Below are positions 1 to 6,643 of a stretch of 12,416 bases of DNA, piece by piece. Position numbers and translations under genes: made by a program. Position 1 is the stretch's first letter. Each line of letters begins with the position of its first letter. The stretch is from positions 1 through 12,416 of the forward strand of contig DATLQW010000190.1 in the NCBI GenBank assembly GCA_035535035.1, read 5' to 3'. The notes beneath the pieces are model-generated. The model saw only the letters and a program-made list of their open reading frames with translations, was not told the DNA's origin and ran no database searches. The DNA is from JASHVB01 sp035535035 (GTDB lineage: Bacteria; Pseudomonadota; Alphaproteobacteria; Acetobacterales; Acetobacteraceae).

Positions 1-49
1 TGCCCCGCACGTAGCGAAACCACGCCGGATGACACGCTTCCATCGCGGC

Positions 50-80
50 GTTCCGTGCCGGGCGCACCGCGGCACGGAAC
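50..80. other. strong perfect hairpin, 11-bp stem
   Basis: GTTCCGTGCCG (50-60) and CGGCACGGAAC (70-80) are perfect inverted repeats around a 9-nt loop. No T-run follows on either strand, so it is not a classical intrinsic terminator. It lies about 130 bp beyond the 3' end of the racemase-like gene on the minus strand and could stabilise or end that transcript, or it could belong to a gene outside the window. The stem is seen directly; the role is inferred. Confidence 0.55.
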
Positions 81-109
81 AAGAACGAAGCGGACAGATC
101 ACGAGCTAC

Positions 110-145
110 AAAAACCGGACACATTGACTAGCTAGCAACAGTCCG
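110..145 (-). terminator. weak candidate terminator after the racemase gene
   Basis: Read on the minus strand, CGGAC (145-141) can pair with GTCCG (120-116) and is followed by a G and five T residues (114-110). The stem is only 5 bp and the loop is long (20 nt), though the loop contains further small palindromes (CTAGCTAG). It lies about 65 bp after the stop of the 212-1000 gene, where a terminator is expected. Confidence 0.25.
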
Positions 146-211
146 ATCGCGCGGAACGCCGGGGGCCCAGGGGCCGCGGAGCAGTTCGCCGCCGCCGCCG
201 GGCGGCTTCGG

Positions 212-1000
212 TCAGCCGGACCACGGCGCGGGGGCGCCGGGAATGCTCCCCAGGCAGGTAGCACGGTCGGCGGGCGGACCGAAGCCGCGCGGCCGCAGGC
301 CGGCGTGCATCCAGGTGACAAGCGAGTAGATGTCGAACACCGGCAGTCCCAGCACCTCGCGCAGCGCATGCGCATAGGGCGGCATGTTGGTGCATTCCAG
401 CACGATGGCGCCGATATCCTTGTGGCCGGCGACCAGCCGGCGGCCGGCGTCCAGGATGTCCGCCGCGGCGAGGCCGATATCCAGGTCCTGCTTCTCGCCC
501 AGGATCAGCACGCGGAAGAATTCCTGCCCGCCCTCGGTGCCGATGCACGGCGTGTCGGGCGGCACGCCGGCGGCTTCCAGGTGGCGCGGGGTGAGCGATT
601 GCGCCGACACCGTGATGATCCCGACCCGTTTCCCAGGCGGCAGCGTGGCCTGCACCCAGGGCACCTGAAGCAGCGCGCTGGTCGCCACCGGAACCCGCAC
701 ATGGGCAGCGATCTCGCGCTGGAACACGGATAAAAAGCCGCAATTGGTGGTGACCGCTTCGGCGCCCTGGGCGACCAGGTCGGCAGCGGCGGCGAGAAAA
801 TCCTCCAGCAGCCCGGCCGCCGCGTTCAGCACCACGCGCTGCGGACTGGCGCCTTTCACCACGCGGTACAGCACGGGGAACGGCCAGGTGCCGGCATTGC
901 CCATGTCGCCGGGGATGCGGGGGAAGGTCGCCTCCAGCATCAGGATGCCCAGCGGCGCGCCGTAGATCGCCTTGCCGCCGCGTGCGATGACCCTGCTCAT
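212..1000 (-). CDS. Asp/Glu/hydantoin racemase-superfamily protein
   Basis: Predicted cytosolic enzyme of 262 aa in the aspartate/glutamate racemase superfamily, which includes hydantoin racemase, maleate isomerase and arylmalonate decarboxylase. Two cysteines sit in the expected family contexts: TTNCGF (residues 84-89, Cys87) and LECTNMPPY (201-209, Cys203). In racemase members such a Cys pair supplies the two acid/base thiols, so a two-base racemase or isomerase chemistry is plausible; the substrate cannot be read from sequence. The open frame extends upstream to 1612, but that extension is antisense to the RraA-type gene and is not homologous to this family, so I place the start at the ATG at 1000 (MSRVIARGG). 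The ribosome site there is weak (GGCGGGC). It is divergent from the RraA-family gene with 75 bp between starts, suggesting a shared control region. There is no signal peptide or membrane segment. Confidence 0.85.
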   Translation of the reverse strand: MSRVIARGGKAIYGAPLGILMLEATFPRIPGDMGNAGTWPFPVLYRVVKGASPQRVVLNAAAGLLEDFLAAAADLVAQGAEAVTTNCGFLSVFQREIAAHVRVPVATSALLQVPWVQATLPPGKRVGIITVSAQSLTPRHLEAAGVPPDTPCIGTEGGQEFFRVLILGEKQDLDIGLAAADILDAGRRLVAGHKDIGAIVLECTNMPPYAHALREVLGLPVFDIYSLVTWMHAGLRPRGFGPPADRATCLGSIPGAPAPWSG

Positions 1001-1075
1001 GCCCGCCAGCTTGCTGCAAACCGTTCCCGCGCGCGAGAGTAGGGCCGCGATCCGCAGTGACAGGAGACTGACGCC

Positions 1076-1771
1076 ATGGCCGACCGGCCCTTTAACCAGT
1101 CCGATCTCGACGTGCTGGCCCAGTGGGACACCCCCACCATCTGCAACGGCCTCGAGATCACCAACCCGGAGCGCCGCCGCTTCGGCTACACCGTCGAGCC
1201 GATGGTCTGCATTGACCACAAGGCCAAGCCGATCGTCGGCCTGGCGCGGGTTGGCATGATCCGCTCCACCGAGCAACCGCGCGGCAAGGTCACCGACCGG
1301 GCGGATTGGTACGACTACGTCCACGCCACCGATTTCCCCACCGTCGCGGTGATTCAGGACATCGACGGACAGATCGGCTACGGCGCCTATTGGGGCGAGG
1401 TGCAGTCCACCATCCACCAGGCGCTGGGGGCGATCGGCTGCGTCACCAACGGCTCGTTCCGCGACCTGGACATGTGGGCGCCCGGCTTCCAGATGATCGG
1501 CGGCCGGGTCGGGCCGAGCCATGCCCACGTGCACATGGTCACCTTCGGCCAGCCGGTGAACATCTTCGGCATGCAGGCAGGGCATGACGACGTAATCCAC
1601 GCCGATTTCCACGGCGCGGTGGTGGTGCCGGCCGATGCGGTGCGCAAGCTGCCGGCGGCGATCGACCTGATCTCACGGCGCGAAAAGGTCATTCTCGACG
1701 TCTGCCGCGCCCCAGGATTCACGCCGGCCAAGCTGCGCGACGCGCTGAAGCGGTCGGGCGAGATCCATTAG
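1076..1771 (+). CDS. RraA-family protein (aldolase/decarboxylase-like)
   Basis: A 231-aa member of the RraA fold family, which includes 4-hydroxy-4-methyl-2-oxoglutarate aldolases, oxaloacetate decarboxylases and the RNase E inhibitor RraA. Visible signatures are GAYWGEV (103-109), the NGSFRD motif (125-130) carrying the conserved Arg-Asp pair, and the C-terminal AGHDDVIHADFHGAVVVP stretch (168-185), where aspartates and the G-x-V-x-P end are typical. With the Arg and metal-site Asp retained, a metal-dependent retro-aldol or decarboxylase activity is more likely than RNase E regulation. The start is set by AGGAG (1062-1066) nine bases before the ATG. The partner is the divergent racemase-superfamily gene; the two may act on the same dicarboxylic or hydroxy acid (inference). 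The TAG stop lies inside a sequence resembling the terminal repeat of the IS element at 7118. Confidence 0.87.
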   Translation: MADRPFNQSDLDVLAQWDTPTICNGLEITNPERRRFGYTVEPMVCIDHKAKPIVGLARVGMIRSTEQPRGKVTDRADWYDYVHATDFPTVAVIQDIDGQIGYGAYWGEVQSTIHQALGAIGCVTNGSFRDLDMWAPGFQMIGGRVGPSHAHVHMVTFGQPVNIFGMQAGHDDVIHADFHGAVVVPADAVRKLPAAIDLISRREKVILDVCRAPGFTPAKLRDALKRSGEIH

Positions 1772-1785
1772 GCGACGCCCACGAA
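1771..1785. repeat. IS end-like sequence at the RraA stop codon
   Basis: GGCGACGCCCACGAA matches 13 of 15 bases of the terminal inverted repeat of the element at 7118-8166. Including the flank, TTAGGCGACGCCCA (1768-1781) is an exact 14-base match to 7115-7128. No second end or transposase remnant is visible nearby, so this may be a relic IS end or a coincidence in GC-rich DNA. Confidence 0.35.
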
Positions 1786-1872
1786 TAGTCTAACCAGGTG
1801 GCGAACGGACCGTCGTTCTGCGTCGCGCGACCCGGCGGGTCACGCCACCGCGGCCGGGCACGCGCGCGGCCG

Positions 1873-1903
1873 GGTAGCCGGTGCCTTGGCGGCCCCGGCT
1901 ACC
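1873..1903. terminator. hairpin between convergent genes
   Basis: GGTAGCCGG (1873-1881) and CCGGCTACC (1895-1903) form a perfect 9-bp GC-rich stem with a 13-nt loop. The right arm contains the stop codon of the crotonase gene on the minus strand. It lies in the 127-bp gap between two convergent genes, so a bidirectional terminator is likely, although there is no T-tract. Confidence 0.45.
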
Positions 1904-2723
1904 GTCCCTGCCAGCGTGGCGCGCGCTTTTCCATGAACGCGGTGCGGCCTTCCTTGTAGTCCGCGCTGTCGAAGCAGATTTGCATCATCCGCGCCATCGC
2001 CGCCGTGTCGCGCTTGCCCGCGTCCTTCAGCATCTCGTTGATCGTCAGCTTGGACGCCGCCACCGACAGCGGCGCGTTGTCGGCGATGGTGCGGGCGATT
2101 TCGAGCACATGCTCGTTCAGCGCCTCGTCCGCCACCATCTTGTTGATCAGCCCGATCCGCTCCGCCTCGGCGGCATCGATGCGCCCGCCAGTGTATAAAA
2201 TCATCCGCGCATGCGCCGGCCCCACCAGGTCGATCAGCCGCTTCACCGATTCCGGCGCATAGGCGATCGACAGCTTCGCCGCCGGAATGCCGAACGCGCT
2301 GCCCACCGCGGCGATCCGCAGGTCGGCCTGCATCGCGATCGCTAACCCGCCGCCCAGGCAGAACCCGCGGATGCGGGCGATGATCGGCTTGGGGAAGCTG
2401 GCGTATTTCCCCCTTCCGACACCGGCCAGCCGGTCGTATTCCTGTTGCGCGTTGGCATCCGACCGGTTCTTCGCGAACTGGCTGATATCCGCGCCCGAAA
2501 CGAACGCCTTGTTGCCCGCCCCGGTCAGGATCACCACCCGCACCCCGTCGTCCTCGCGGAATTCGTCGAGGATCTCGCCCAGCCCGGTCCACATCTCCAG
2601 CGACATGGCGTTGCGCTTTTCGGGCTGGTTGAAGGTGATGATCCCGATTCCGTCACCCTTCGCCGCCAGCATTTTTCCCCCGGCGTAGTCGCGGGCCACG
2701 CCGCCACCCGGCAAATTGTCCAT
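1899..2723 (-). CDS. crotonase-fold (enoyl-CoA hydratase/isomerase family) protein
   Basis: A 274-aa crotonase-superfamily protein expected to bind an acyl-CoA. Landmarks are ITFNQPEKRNAMS (29-41), the oxyanion-hole segment SGADISQF (76-83), LGGGLAIAMQADLRIA (123-138) and FGIPAAKL (144-151), with a C-terminal FMEKRAPRW. Against canonical enoyl-CoA hydratase (GGGCE and PE, the two catalytic glutamates) both positions are alanine here (Ala128, Ala148). Classical hydration is therefore unlikely, while isomerase, decarboxylase, thioester hydrolase or CoA-binding roles remain open. Oxyanion-hole backbone positions look intact. The start at 2723 has GGAAGGGAG about 8 bases upstream and follows the CoA-transferase stop by one base (TGACATG), indicating translational coupling. 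An open-frame extension to 2756 overlaps the upstream gene and is not needed. It is probably cotranscribed with the CoA-transferase on a shared acyl-CoA substrate. Confidence 0.88.
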   Translation of the reverse strand: MDNLPGGGVARDYAGGKMLAAKGDGIGIITFNQPEKRNAMSLEMWTGLGEILDEFREDDGVRVVILTGAGNKAFVSGADISQFAKNRSDANAQQEYDRLAGVGRGKYASFPKPIIARIRGFCLGGGLAIAMQADLRIAAVGSAFGIPAAKLSIAYAPESVKRLIDLVGPAHARMILYTGGRIDAAEAERIGLINKMVADEALNEHVLEIARTIADNAPLSVAASKLTINEMLKDAGKRDTAAMARMMQICFDSADYKEGRTAFMEKRAPRWQGR

Positions 2724-2724
2724 G

Positions 2725-3942
2725 TCAAATCGCTCCCTTCCTGCGCATCTCGGCAATCTCGTCAGCGCTGTAGCCGACCGAGGCCAGCACGTCGTCGGTG
2801 CTGGAACTCATCTCCGGCGTCGGCAGGCGGATCTCCTTGGAAAAGCCGGTCATGCTGATCGCCGAGGCCACCACGTCCACGTCGCCCACCACCGGGCTGT
2901 GCATCGGCGTCGCCATCCGCAGATGCCGCACCTGCGGATCGGCGAACACCTGGTCGATCGTGTAGATCGGCCCGCACGGCACGCCGGCGCCTTCCAGCAG
3001 CTCGATCCAGTGTTCCGAGGGCTGCGTCCGGGTGATCTCGCCGATCGCCGCGTTGATCTCCTGGCGATGCGCGCTGCGCGACTTCTGGTCCTTCCACTCC
3101 GGCTTGTCCTTCCATTGGGGCCTGCCGACCGCGTCGCAAAAGCGCCCGAACACCCGGCCCGAACTGGCGGCGATGTTGATGTGGCCGTCGCTGGTCGGGA
3201 ACACGCCGGTGGGAATGCCGGTCGGATGGTCGTTGCCCGCCTGCGGCGCCACCTCCTTGGCGATCAGCCAACGCGACGCCTGGAAGTCCAGCATGAAGAT
3301 CTGCGCCTCCAGCAGCGAGGTGGTGACCCAGCGGCCGACGCCGGTGCGCTCGCGGTCGAAGATCGCCATCATGATGCCGAGCGCCAGCAAATTGCCCGCG
3401 GTGAGGTCGTCGATCGGGATGCCGACGCGGACCGGCCCCTGGCCCGGCAGGCCGGTGATCGACATCAGCCCGCCCATGCCCTGGGCGATCTGATCGACGC
3501 CGGCACGATGGCCGTACGGTCCGGTCTGGCCGAAGCCGCTGATGCTGCCATACACGATACGCGGGTTCACCGCCTTCACGTCGTCATACGACACCTTCAG
3601 CCGGTGCTTCACCTGGGCGCGCATGTTCTCGACGATGATGTCGGCGCCCTTCACCAGGCGCATGAACGCGGCGTGGCCCTCCGGCGATTTCAGGTTCAGC
3701 GTCATCGCCCGCTTGTTGCGGTGCAGGTTCTGGAAGTCGAAGCCGTGACGGTTGCCGGCGACATCCTCGCCGTCGGTGGCGGGCGGCTCGATCTTGATGA
3801 CGTCGGCGCCCCAGTCCGCCAGATGCCGCACGCAGGTGGGCCCGGCCCGCGCCAGGGTCAGGTCCAGCACCTTCAACCCGTTCAGCGGCATGCGGGTCTG
3901 GCTTTGGGTCAGCATGGATTTGTCGGCAGGGCTTTCCGGCAT
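2725..3942 (-). CDS. class III (CaiB/BaiF-type) CoA-transferase
   Basis: A 405-aa family III CoA-transferase that moves CoA between a carboxylic acid and an acyl-CoA donor through an aspartyl-CoA thioester. Family landmarks are LNGLKVLDLT near the N-terminus (20-29), LADWGADVIKIEPP (41-54), the NKRAMTLNLKSPEG stretch (76-89), YGSISGFGQTGPY (131-143) and VGIPIDDLTAGN (173-184), where Asp179 aligns with the catalytic aspartate. The length is typical (about 390-430 aa). GGAGGAG (3951-3957) eight bases before the ATG fixes the start. It is the first gene of a two-gene operon with the crotonase-fold protein, resembling the CaiB/CaiD-type logic of activating an acid to its CoA ester and then processing it. 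The substrate is unknown. No signal peptide; cytosolic. Confidence 0.92.
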   Translation of the reverse strand: MPESPADKSMLTQSQTRMPLNGLKVLDLTLARAGPTCVRHLADWGADVIKIEPPATDGEDVAGNRHGFDFQNLHRNKRAMTLNLKSPEGHAAFMRLVKGADIIVENMRAQVKHRLKVSYDDVKAVNPRIVYGSISGFGQTGPYGHRAGVDQIAQGMGGLMSITGLPGQGPVRVGIPIDDLTAGNLLALGIMMAIFDRERTGVGRWVTTSLLEAQIFMLDFQASRWLIAKEVAPQAGNDHPTGIPTGVFPTSDGHINIAASSGRVFGRFCDAVGRPQWKDKPEWKDQKSRSAHRQEINAAIGEITRTQPSEHWIELLEGAGVPCGPIYTIDQVFADPQVRHLRMATPMHSPVVGDVDVVASAISMTGFSKEIRLPTPEMSSSTDDVLASVGYSADEIAEMRRKGAI

Positions 3943-4083
3943 TCTGGTTTCTCCTCCGTCCTGCCCCGATACTCCGCCGCATTGTCCCCGCGCTCAAGAG
4001 TGCCCGGGCCCCGGGCCGCGGAGATGGCGAGTCCGGGGCACGGACATTTGTCTCTCGGCGAATTCGGAGTTTAATCCGCCGTC

Positions 4084-4701
4084 ATGGACAGCGTGGATCT
4101 TGCCCTGGTGCTGGCGGTCGATGGCTCGGCCAGCGTGACCTATGACGAGTTCGGCCTGATCGCCGGCGGCATGGCGGCGGCCTTGCGCGATCCGGCGGTG
4201 ATCGCCGGACTGGTCGGCGGAGCGGCCAGGGCCAGCTATTGCTGCCTGCTGCTGTGGTCAGGAACCGGCGCGCAGGACGTGATCGCCGGCTGGACCCGCA
4301 TCGCCAGCGCCGCCGACGCTCGGGCGTTTGCCGACGACGTGGACAACATGCCGCGCACGGTGCCGGCCGGAGAGACCGCGATCGGCGAGGCCCTGCTGGG
4401 TGCGCTGACCCTGCTCGGGCAAGTGCCGGCGAACCCGAAGCGCAGCGTGGTGGACGTGATCGGCGACGGCCGGTCCAACCAGGGCATCGCGCCCGGGCTG
4501 ATCCGCGACCGCATGGCCGCGGCCGGGATCACGATCAATGGGTTGTGCATCCTGCACGAAGAACCGGATCTGCTGGAATCCTACACGCGGGAGGTGATCG
4601 GTGGCCCGGGTGCGTTCGCCGTGGTATGCGCCGATTACGCGGATTTCGCCGCGGCAATGAAACAGAAGCTCGCGCGGGAGACCAACGCGCCGATGGCCTG
4701 A
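4084..4701 (+). CDS. DUF1194 / von Willebrand A-like MIDAS protein
   Basis: A 205-aa protein that is essentially one von Willebrand A-type domain of the DUF1194 kind. The metal-ion-dependent adhesion site is complete: Asp13-Gly-Ser15-Ala-Ser17 at the end of strand 1, Thr98 in PAGETAIG, and Asp128 in DVIGDGRSNQG. DUF1194 proteins as I know them usually carry an N-terminal secretion signal before the first strand; here the strand (VDLALVLAVDGSAS) begins at residue 4. An in-frame TAA at 4072-4074 excludes any upstream start, so the protein is predicted to be cytosolic or to have lost its signal. The ribosome site is poor (GGAG, 14 bases away). Two adjacent cysteines (53-54) lie in the core. It is divergent from the CoA-transferase operon and convergent with rdgB. 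The ligand is unknown. Confidence 0.85.
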   Translation: MDSVDLALVLAVDGSASVTYDEFGLIAGGMAAALRDPAVIAGLVGGAARASYCCLLLWSGTGAQDVIAGWTRIASAADARAFADDVDNMPRTVPAGETAIGEALLGALTLLGQVPANPKRSVVDVIGDGRSNQGIAPGLIRDRMAAAGITINGLCILHEEPDLLESYTREVIGGPGAFAVVCADYADFAAAMKQKLARETNAPMA

Positions 4702-4707
4702 ACCTGG

Positions 4708-4739
4708 AAACCTCTCTCGCGTGCGGCGCGGAGAGGTTT
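4708..4739. terminator. bidirectional hairpin terminator
   Basis: AAACCTCTC (4708-4716) pairs with GAGAGGTTT (4731-4739). After a one-base bulge, CGCG pairs with CGCG around a 5-nt loop, giving a 13-bp stem. It fills the 44-bp gap between the convergent DUF1194 and rdgB stops. The A/T-rich outer arms serve as short U-tails in both directions. Confidence 0.75.
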
Positions 4740-4745
4740 GTTGCC

Positions 4746-5345
4746 TCACCCGAAGCAGGTCGCCACAAGCTGGGCGAATGCCCGCGCGCGGTGGCTGACG
4801 CGGTGTTTCCGTGCCGGTTCCATCTCGCCGAAGGTCAGCACGCCGCCATGCGGAAGGAACATCGGGTCGTAGCCGAAGCCGCGCTCGCCGCGCGGGGGCC
4901 ACACCGCCTCGCCATCGATCCTGCCGACGAATGTCTCGGTGTGCCCGTCCGCCCAGGCGAGGCACAGCGCGGCCACGAACCACGCGCGCCGTTCCGCTGA
5001 ACCGCCCATCTGCCCTTCGATCCGCGCCATTGCCGCCGCGAAATCCTTCTCCGGGCCGGCCCAGCGCGCCGAGTGCACGCCTGGGGCGCCCTTCAGTCGC
5101 GCGACGCAGAAGCCGGAATCATCCGCCAGCGCCGGCAATCCGCTTGCCGTCGCCGCCGCCACGGCCTTGATGCGCGCGTTATCCACGAAATCCGGCGCGT
5201 TCTCCTCGGGTTCGGCCAGGCCGAGGGCGGCGGCGGACACCGCCTCGATCGCGTGCGGCCGCAACAGATCCGCGATTTCCCGCAGCTTGCCGGGATTGTG
5301 GGAGGCGACCACCAACTTGCCGCCAGCCGGCAACTTTCGCGCCAT
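4746..5345 (-). CDS. rdgB: RdgB/HAM1 non-canonical purine NTP pyrophosphatase
   Basis: A 199-aa ITPase/XTPase of the HAM1 family that hydrolyses dITP, dXTP and XTP to the monophosphate plus PPi, keeping deaminated purines out of DNA and RNA. Motifs in order: SHNPGKLREI (15-24, nucleotide phosphate binding), FVDNARIKA (53-61), LADDSGFCVARLKGAPGVHSARWAG (73-97, with the catalytic Asp75/Asp76 region), GFGYDPMF (156-163) and KHRVSHRARAF (180-190, purine recognition). The length is normal for the family. The ATG overlaps the rph stop by one base (TGATG), so translation is probably coupled and the two form an operon, a frequent arrangement in alphaproteobacteria. The gene ends at the bidirectional hairpin before the DUF1194 gene. 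Confidence 0.96.
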   Translation of the reverse strand: MARKLPAGGKLVVASHNPGKLREIADLLRPHAIEAVSAAALGLAEPEENAPDFVDNARIKAVAAATASGLPALADDSGFCVARLKGAPGVHSARWAGPEKDFAAAMARIEGQMGGSAERRAWFVAALCLAWADGHTETFVGRIDGEAVWPPRGERGFGYDPMFLPHGGVLTFGEMEPARKHRVSHRARAFAQLVATCFG

Positions 5346-6061
5346 CAGGTGCCAACCGCCTTACGCTGCGCCGCGAACAGCTCTCCCGTGCCCTTCCGCG
5401 CCATCCCCAGCAGAACGAGGAGTTGTGCTTCCGAAAACGCCGTGCGCTCCGCCGTGGCTTGCAGCTCCACCAGGCCGCCGCCGTCGGTGAGCACGAAATT
5501 GGCGTCCGCGTCCGCGGTGGAATCTTCCGCATAGTCGAGGTCCAGCGCCGCCTCGCCGGCAACCAGCCCGCAGGACACCGCCGCCACCTGGCCGATCAGC
5601 GGCGAGCGTGCCATCACCTTCATCTTCTGCAGGTGGCGACACGCCAGCGCCAGCGCCACCCAGGCGCCGGTGATCGCCGCGCAGCGGGTGCCGCCGTCGG
5701 CGTTCAGCACGTCGCAATCCAGCGTGATGGTCATCTCCCCCATCGCGGCGCGGTCCACCACTGCGCGCAGGGCGCGCCCGATCAGCCGCTGGATCTCCTG
5801 GGTACGGCCGGATTGCCTGCCCCGCGCGGCCTCGCGGTCGCCGCGCGTGTGCGTGGCGCGCGGCAGCATGCCGTATTCCGCCGTCACCCAGCCCTGGCCC
5901 GAGTTGCGCAGGAACGGCGGCACGCGGCCCTCGACGCTGGCGGCGCACAGCACCTCGGTATCGCCCATGCGGATCAGGCACGAGCCTTCCGCATGCCGGG
6001 CAAAACCTGGCGTCAGCGATACGCTGCGCAGAGCGTCGGCGGCACGGCCGGATAGGCGCAT
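5345..6061 (-). CDS. rph: ribonuclease PH
   Basis: RNase PH, the phosphorolytic 3'-5' exoribonuclease that trims tRNA 3' ends and forms a hexameric ring in the cytosol. The protein is 238 aa, exactly the usual size. Landmarks are the N-terminal MRLSGRAADALRSVSLTPGF, GDTEVLCAASVEGRVPPF (33-50), GWVTAEYGMLPRATHTR (57-73), the RTQEIQRLIGRALRA helix (86-100), the phosphate-binding GGTRCAAITG (123-132), and the acidic LDLDYAEDSTADAD (173-186) that carries the metal and catalytic Asp residues. The open frame extends to 6205 but homology begins at the ATG at 6061, which has a modest GGGA upstream. It is the first gene of the rph-rdgB pair. In related genomes hrcA often sits upstream of rph; here there is no hrcA and no CIRCE operator, only a gene-free stretch. 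Confidence 0.96.
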   Translation of the reverse strand: MRLSGRAADALRSVSLTPGFARHAEGSCLIRMGDTEVLCAASVEGRVPPFLRNSGQGWVTAEYGMLPRATHTRGDREAARGRQSGRTQEIQRLIGRALRAVVDRAAMGEMTITLDCDVLNADGGTRCAAITGAWVALALACRHLQKMKVMARSPLIGQVAAVSCGLVAGEAALDLDYAEDSTADADANFVLTDGGGLVELQATAERTAFSEAQLLVLLGMARKGTGELFAAQRKAVGT

Positions 6062-6601
6062 GATCTGGTTCCCAGGGCGATGTCTTGTCGCCGGACCATA
6101 CCGGCGCCACGTCCCTGCGGCCATCCTGCGACGGCCGAGCCAACTGCCCGTTGTAGCCCGGGCACTTGCCGTGGAGCGGAAAAGGCCACAGTCGCCGGGT
6201 CCCAAGCACGTCAGAGCCAGCTATCCCCGGCGGTCCAAACCTGACGATCTGGATGCACGCCCGCTGCTTCACTTGCCGGATCAACGCCTTGTTCAAGATG
6301 AGATCGAGAACCATGCGCCCGCGGTCGCGCTGCGCATGGTGGCCTGCATTCTCGTCCGCATTCACGGAATCCGGGCCGCACCCCGGCAATGGTGGTCGGT
6401 GTCACGGGGCTTGGGGACATCGCCGACATCGTGACCGTGATTGAAGATTGGGAGGCACGGTAAGCCGGGTAGATGAAAGGCTCTGCAGATTAAATATTTT
6501 TAACTTGACAGGTTTCTCCCTTGCTTGGCGAGTCGCATCTACCTATGTTTCGGCGCCACCGTTCTCCGGTATACATATAGTGGAGAGGACGGACGGCCTA
6601 C
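6062..6601. other. 540-bp stretch without a recognised gene
   Basis: No open frame here resembles a known protein. The part next to rph must hold its promoter and leader. A small frame at 6389-6463 (+) could encode a 24-aa peptide ending DIADIVTVIEDWEAR, but it has no convincing ribosome site and may be the tail of a decayed gene. From about 6485 the DNA becomes clearly AT-richer (TTAAATATTTTTAAC, then TTGACA at 6505-6510), unlike the GC-rich flanks. TATACATATAGT (6570-6581) looks like a -10 element with no good -35. The stretch ends in an intrinsic terminator that faces the NYN gene. Confidence 0.5.
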
Positions 6602-6632
6602 AAAGGGGCGCCTGCGGGCGCCCTTTCTATTT
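6602..6632 (+). terminator. intrinsic terminator just upstream of the NYN gene
   Basis: AAAGGG (6602-6607), a bulged G, and CGCC (6609-6612) pair with GGCG (6617-6620) and CCCTTT (6621-6626) around a TGCG loop. A CTATTT tail follows. This is the strongest intrinsic terminator in the window and points along the plus strand. The NYN start codon begins 11 bases later, so any transcript into that gene from upstream must pass it. No plus-strand gene is recognised upstream, so it either ends an unrecognised RNA or acts as an attenuator. Confidence 0.75.
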
Positions 6633-6643
6633 GGGGGGTGGAG

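Noticed and set aside
1001..1612. N-terminal extension of the racemase-like frame
   Set aside because: The extension is antisense to the well-supported RraA-family gene and does not resemble the family; the ATG at 1000 gives a normal-length protein.
2716..4074. 452-aa plus-strand open frame
   Set aside because: Exactly antisense to the CoA-transferase and rich in His/Arg/Gln; a mirror of high-GC codon use.
5361..6389. 342-aa minus-strand frame overlapping rph
   Set aside because: Wrong frame over rph; the part upstream of rph resembles no known protein.
6505..6549. TTGACA at 6505-6510 as a promoter for the NYN gene
   Set aside because: No acceptable -10 box lies 16-18 bases downstream; the next combination (TTGCTT-N17-TATGTT) is weak, and any transcript would meet the terminator at 6602.
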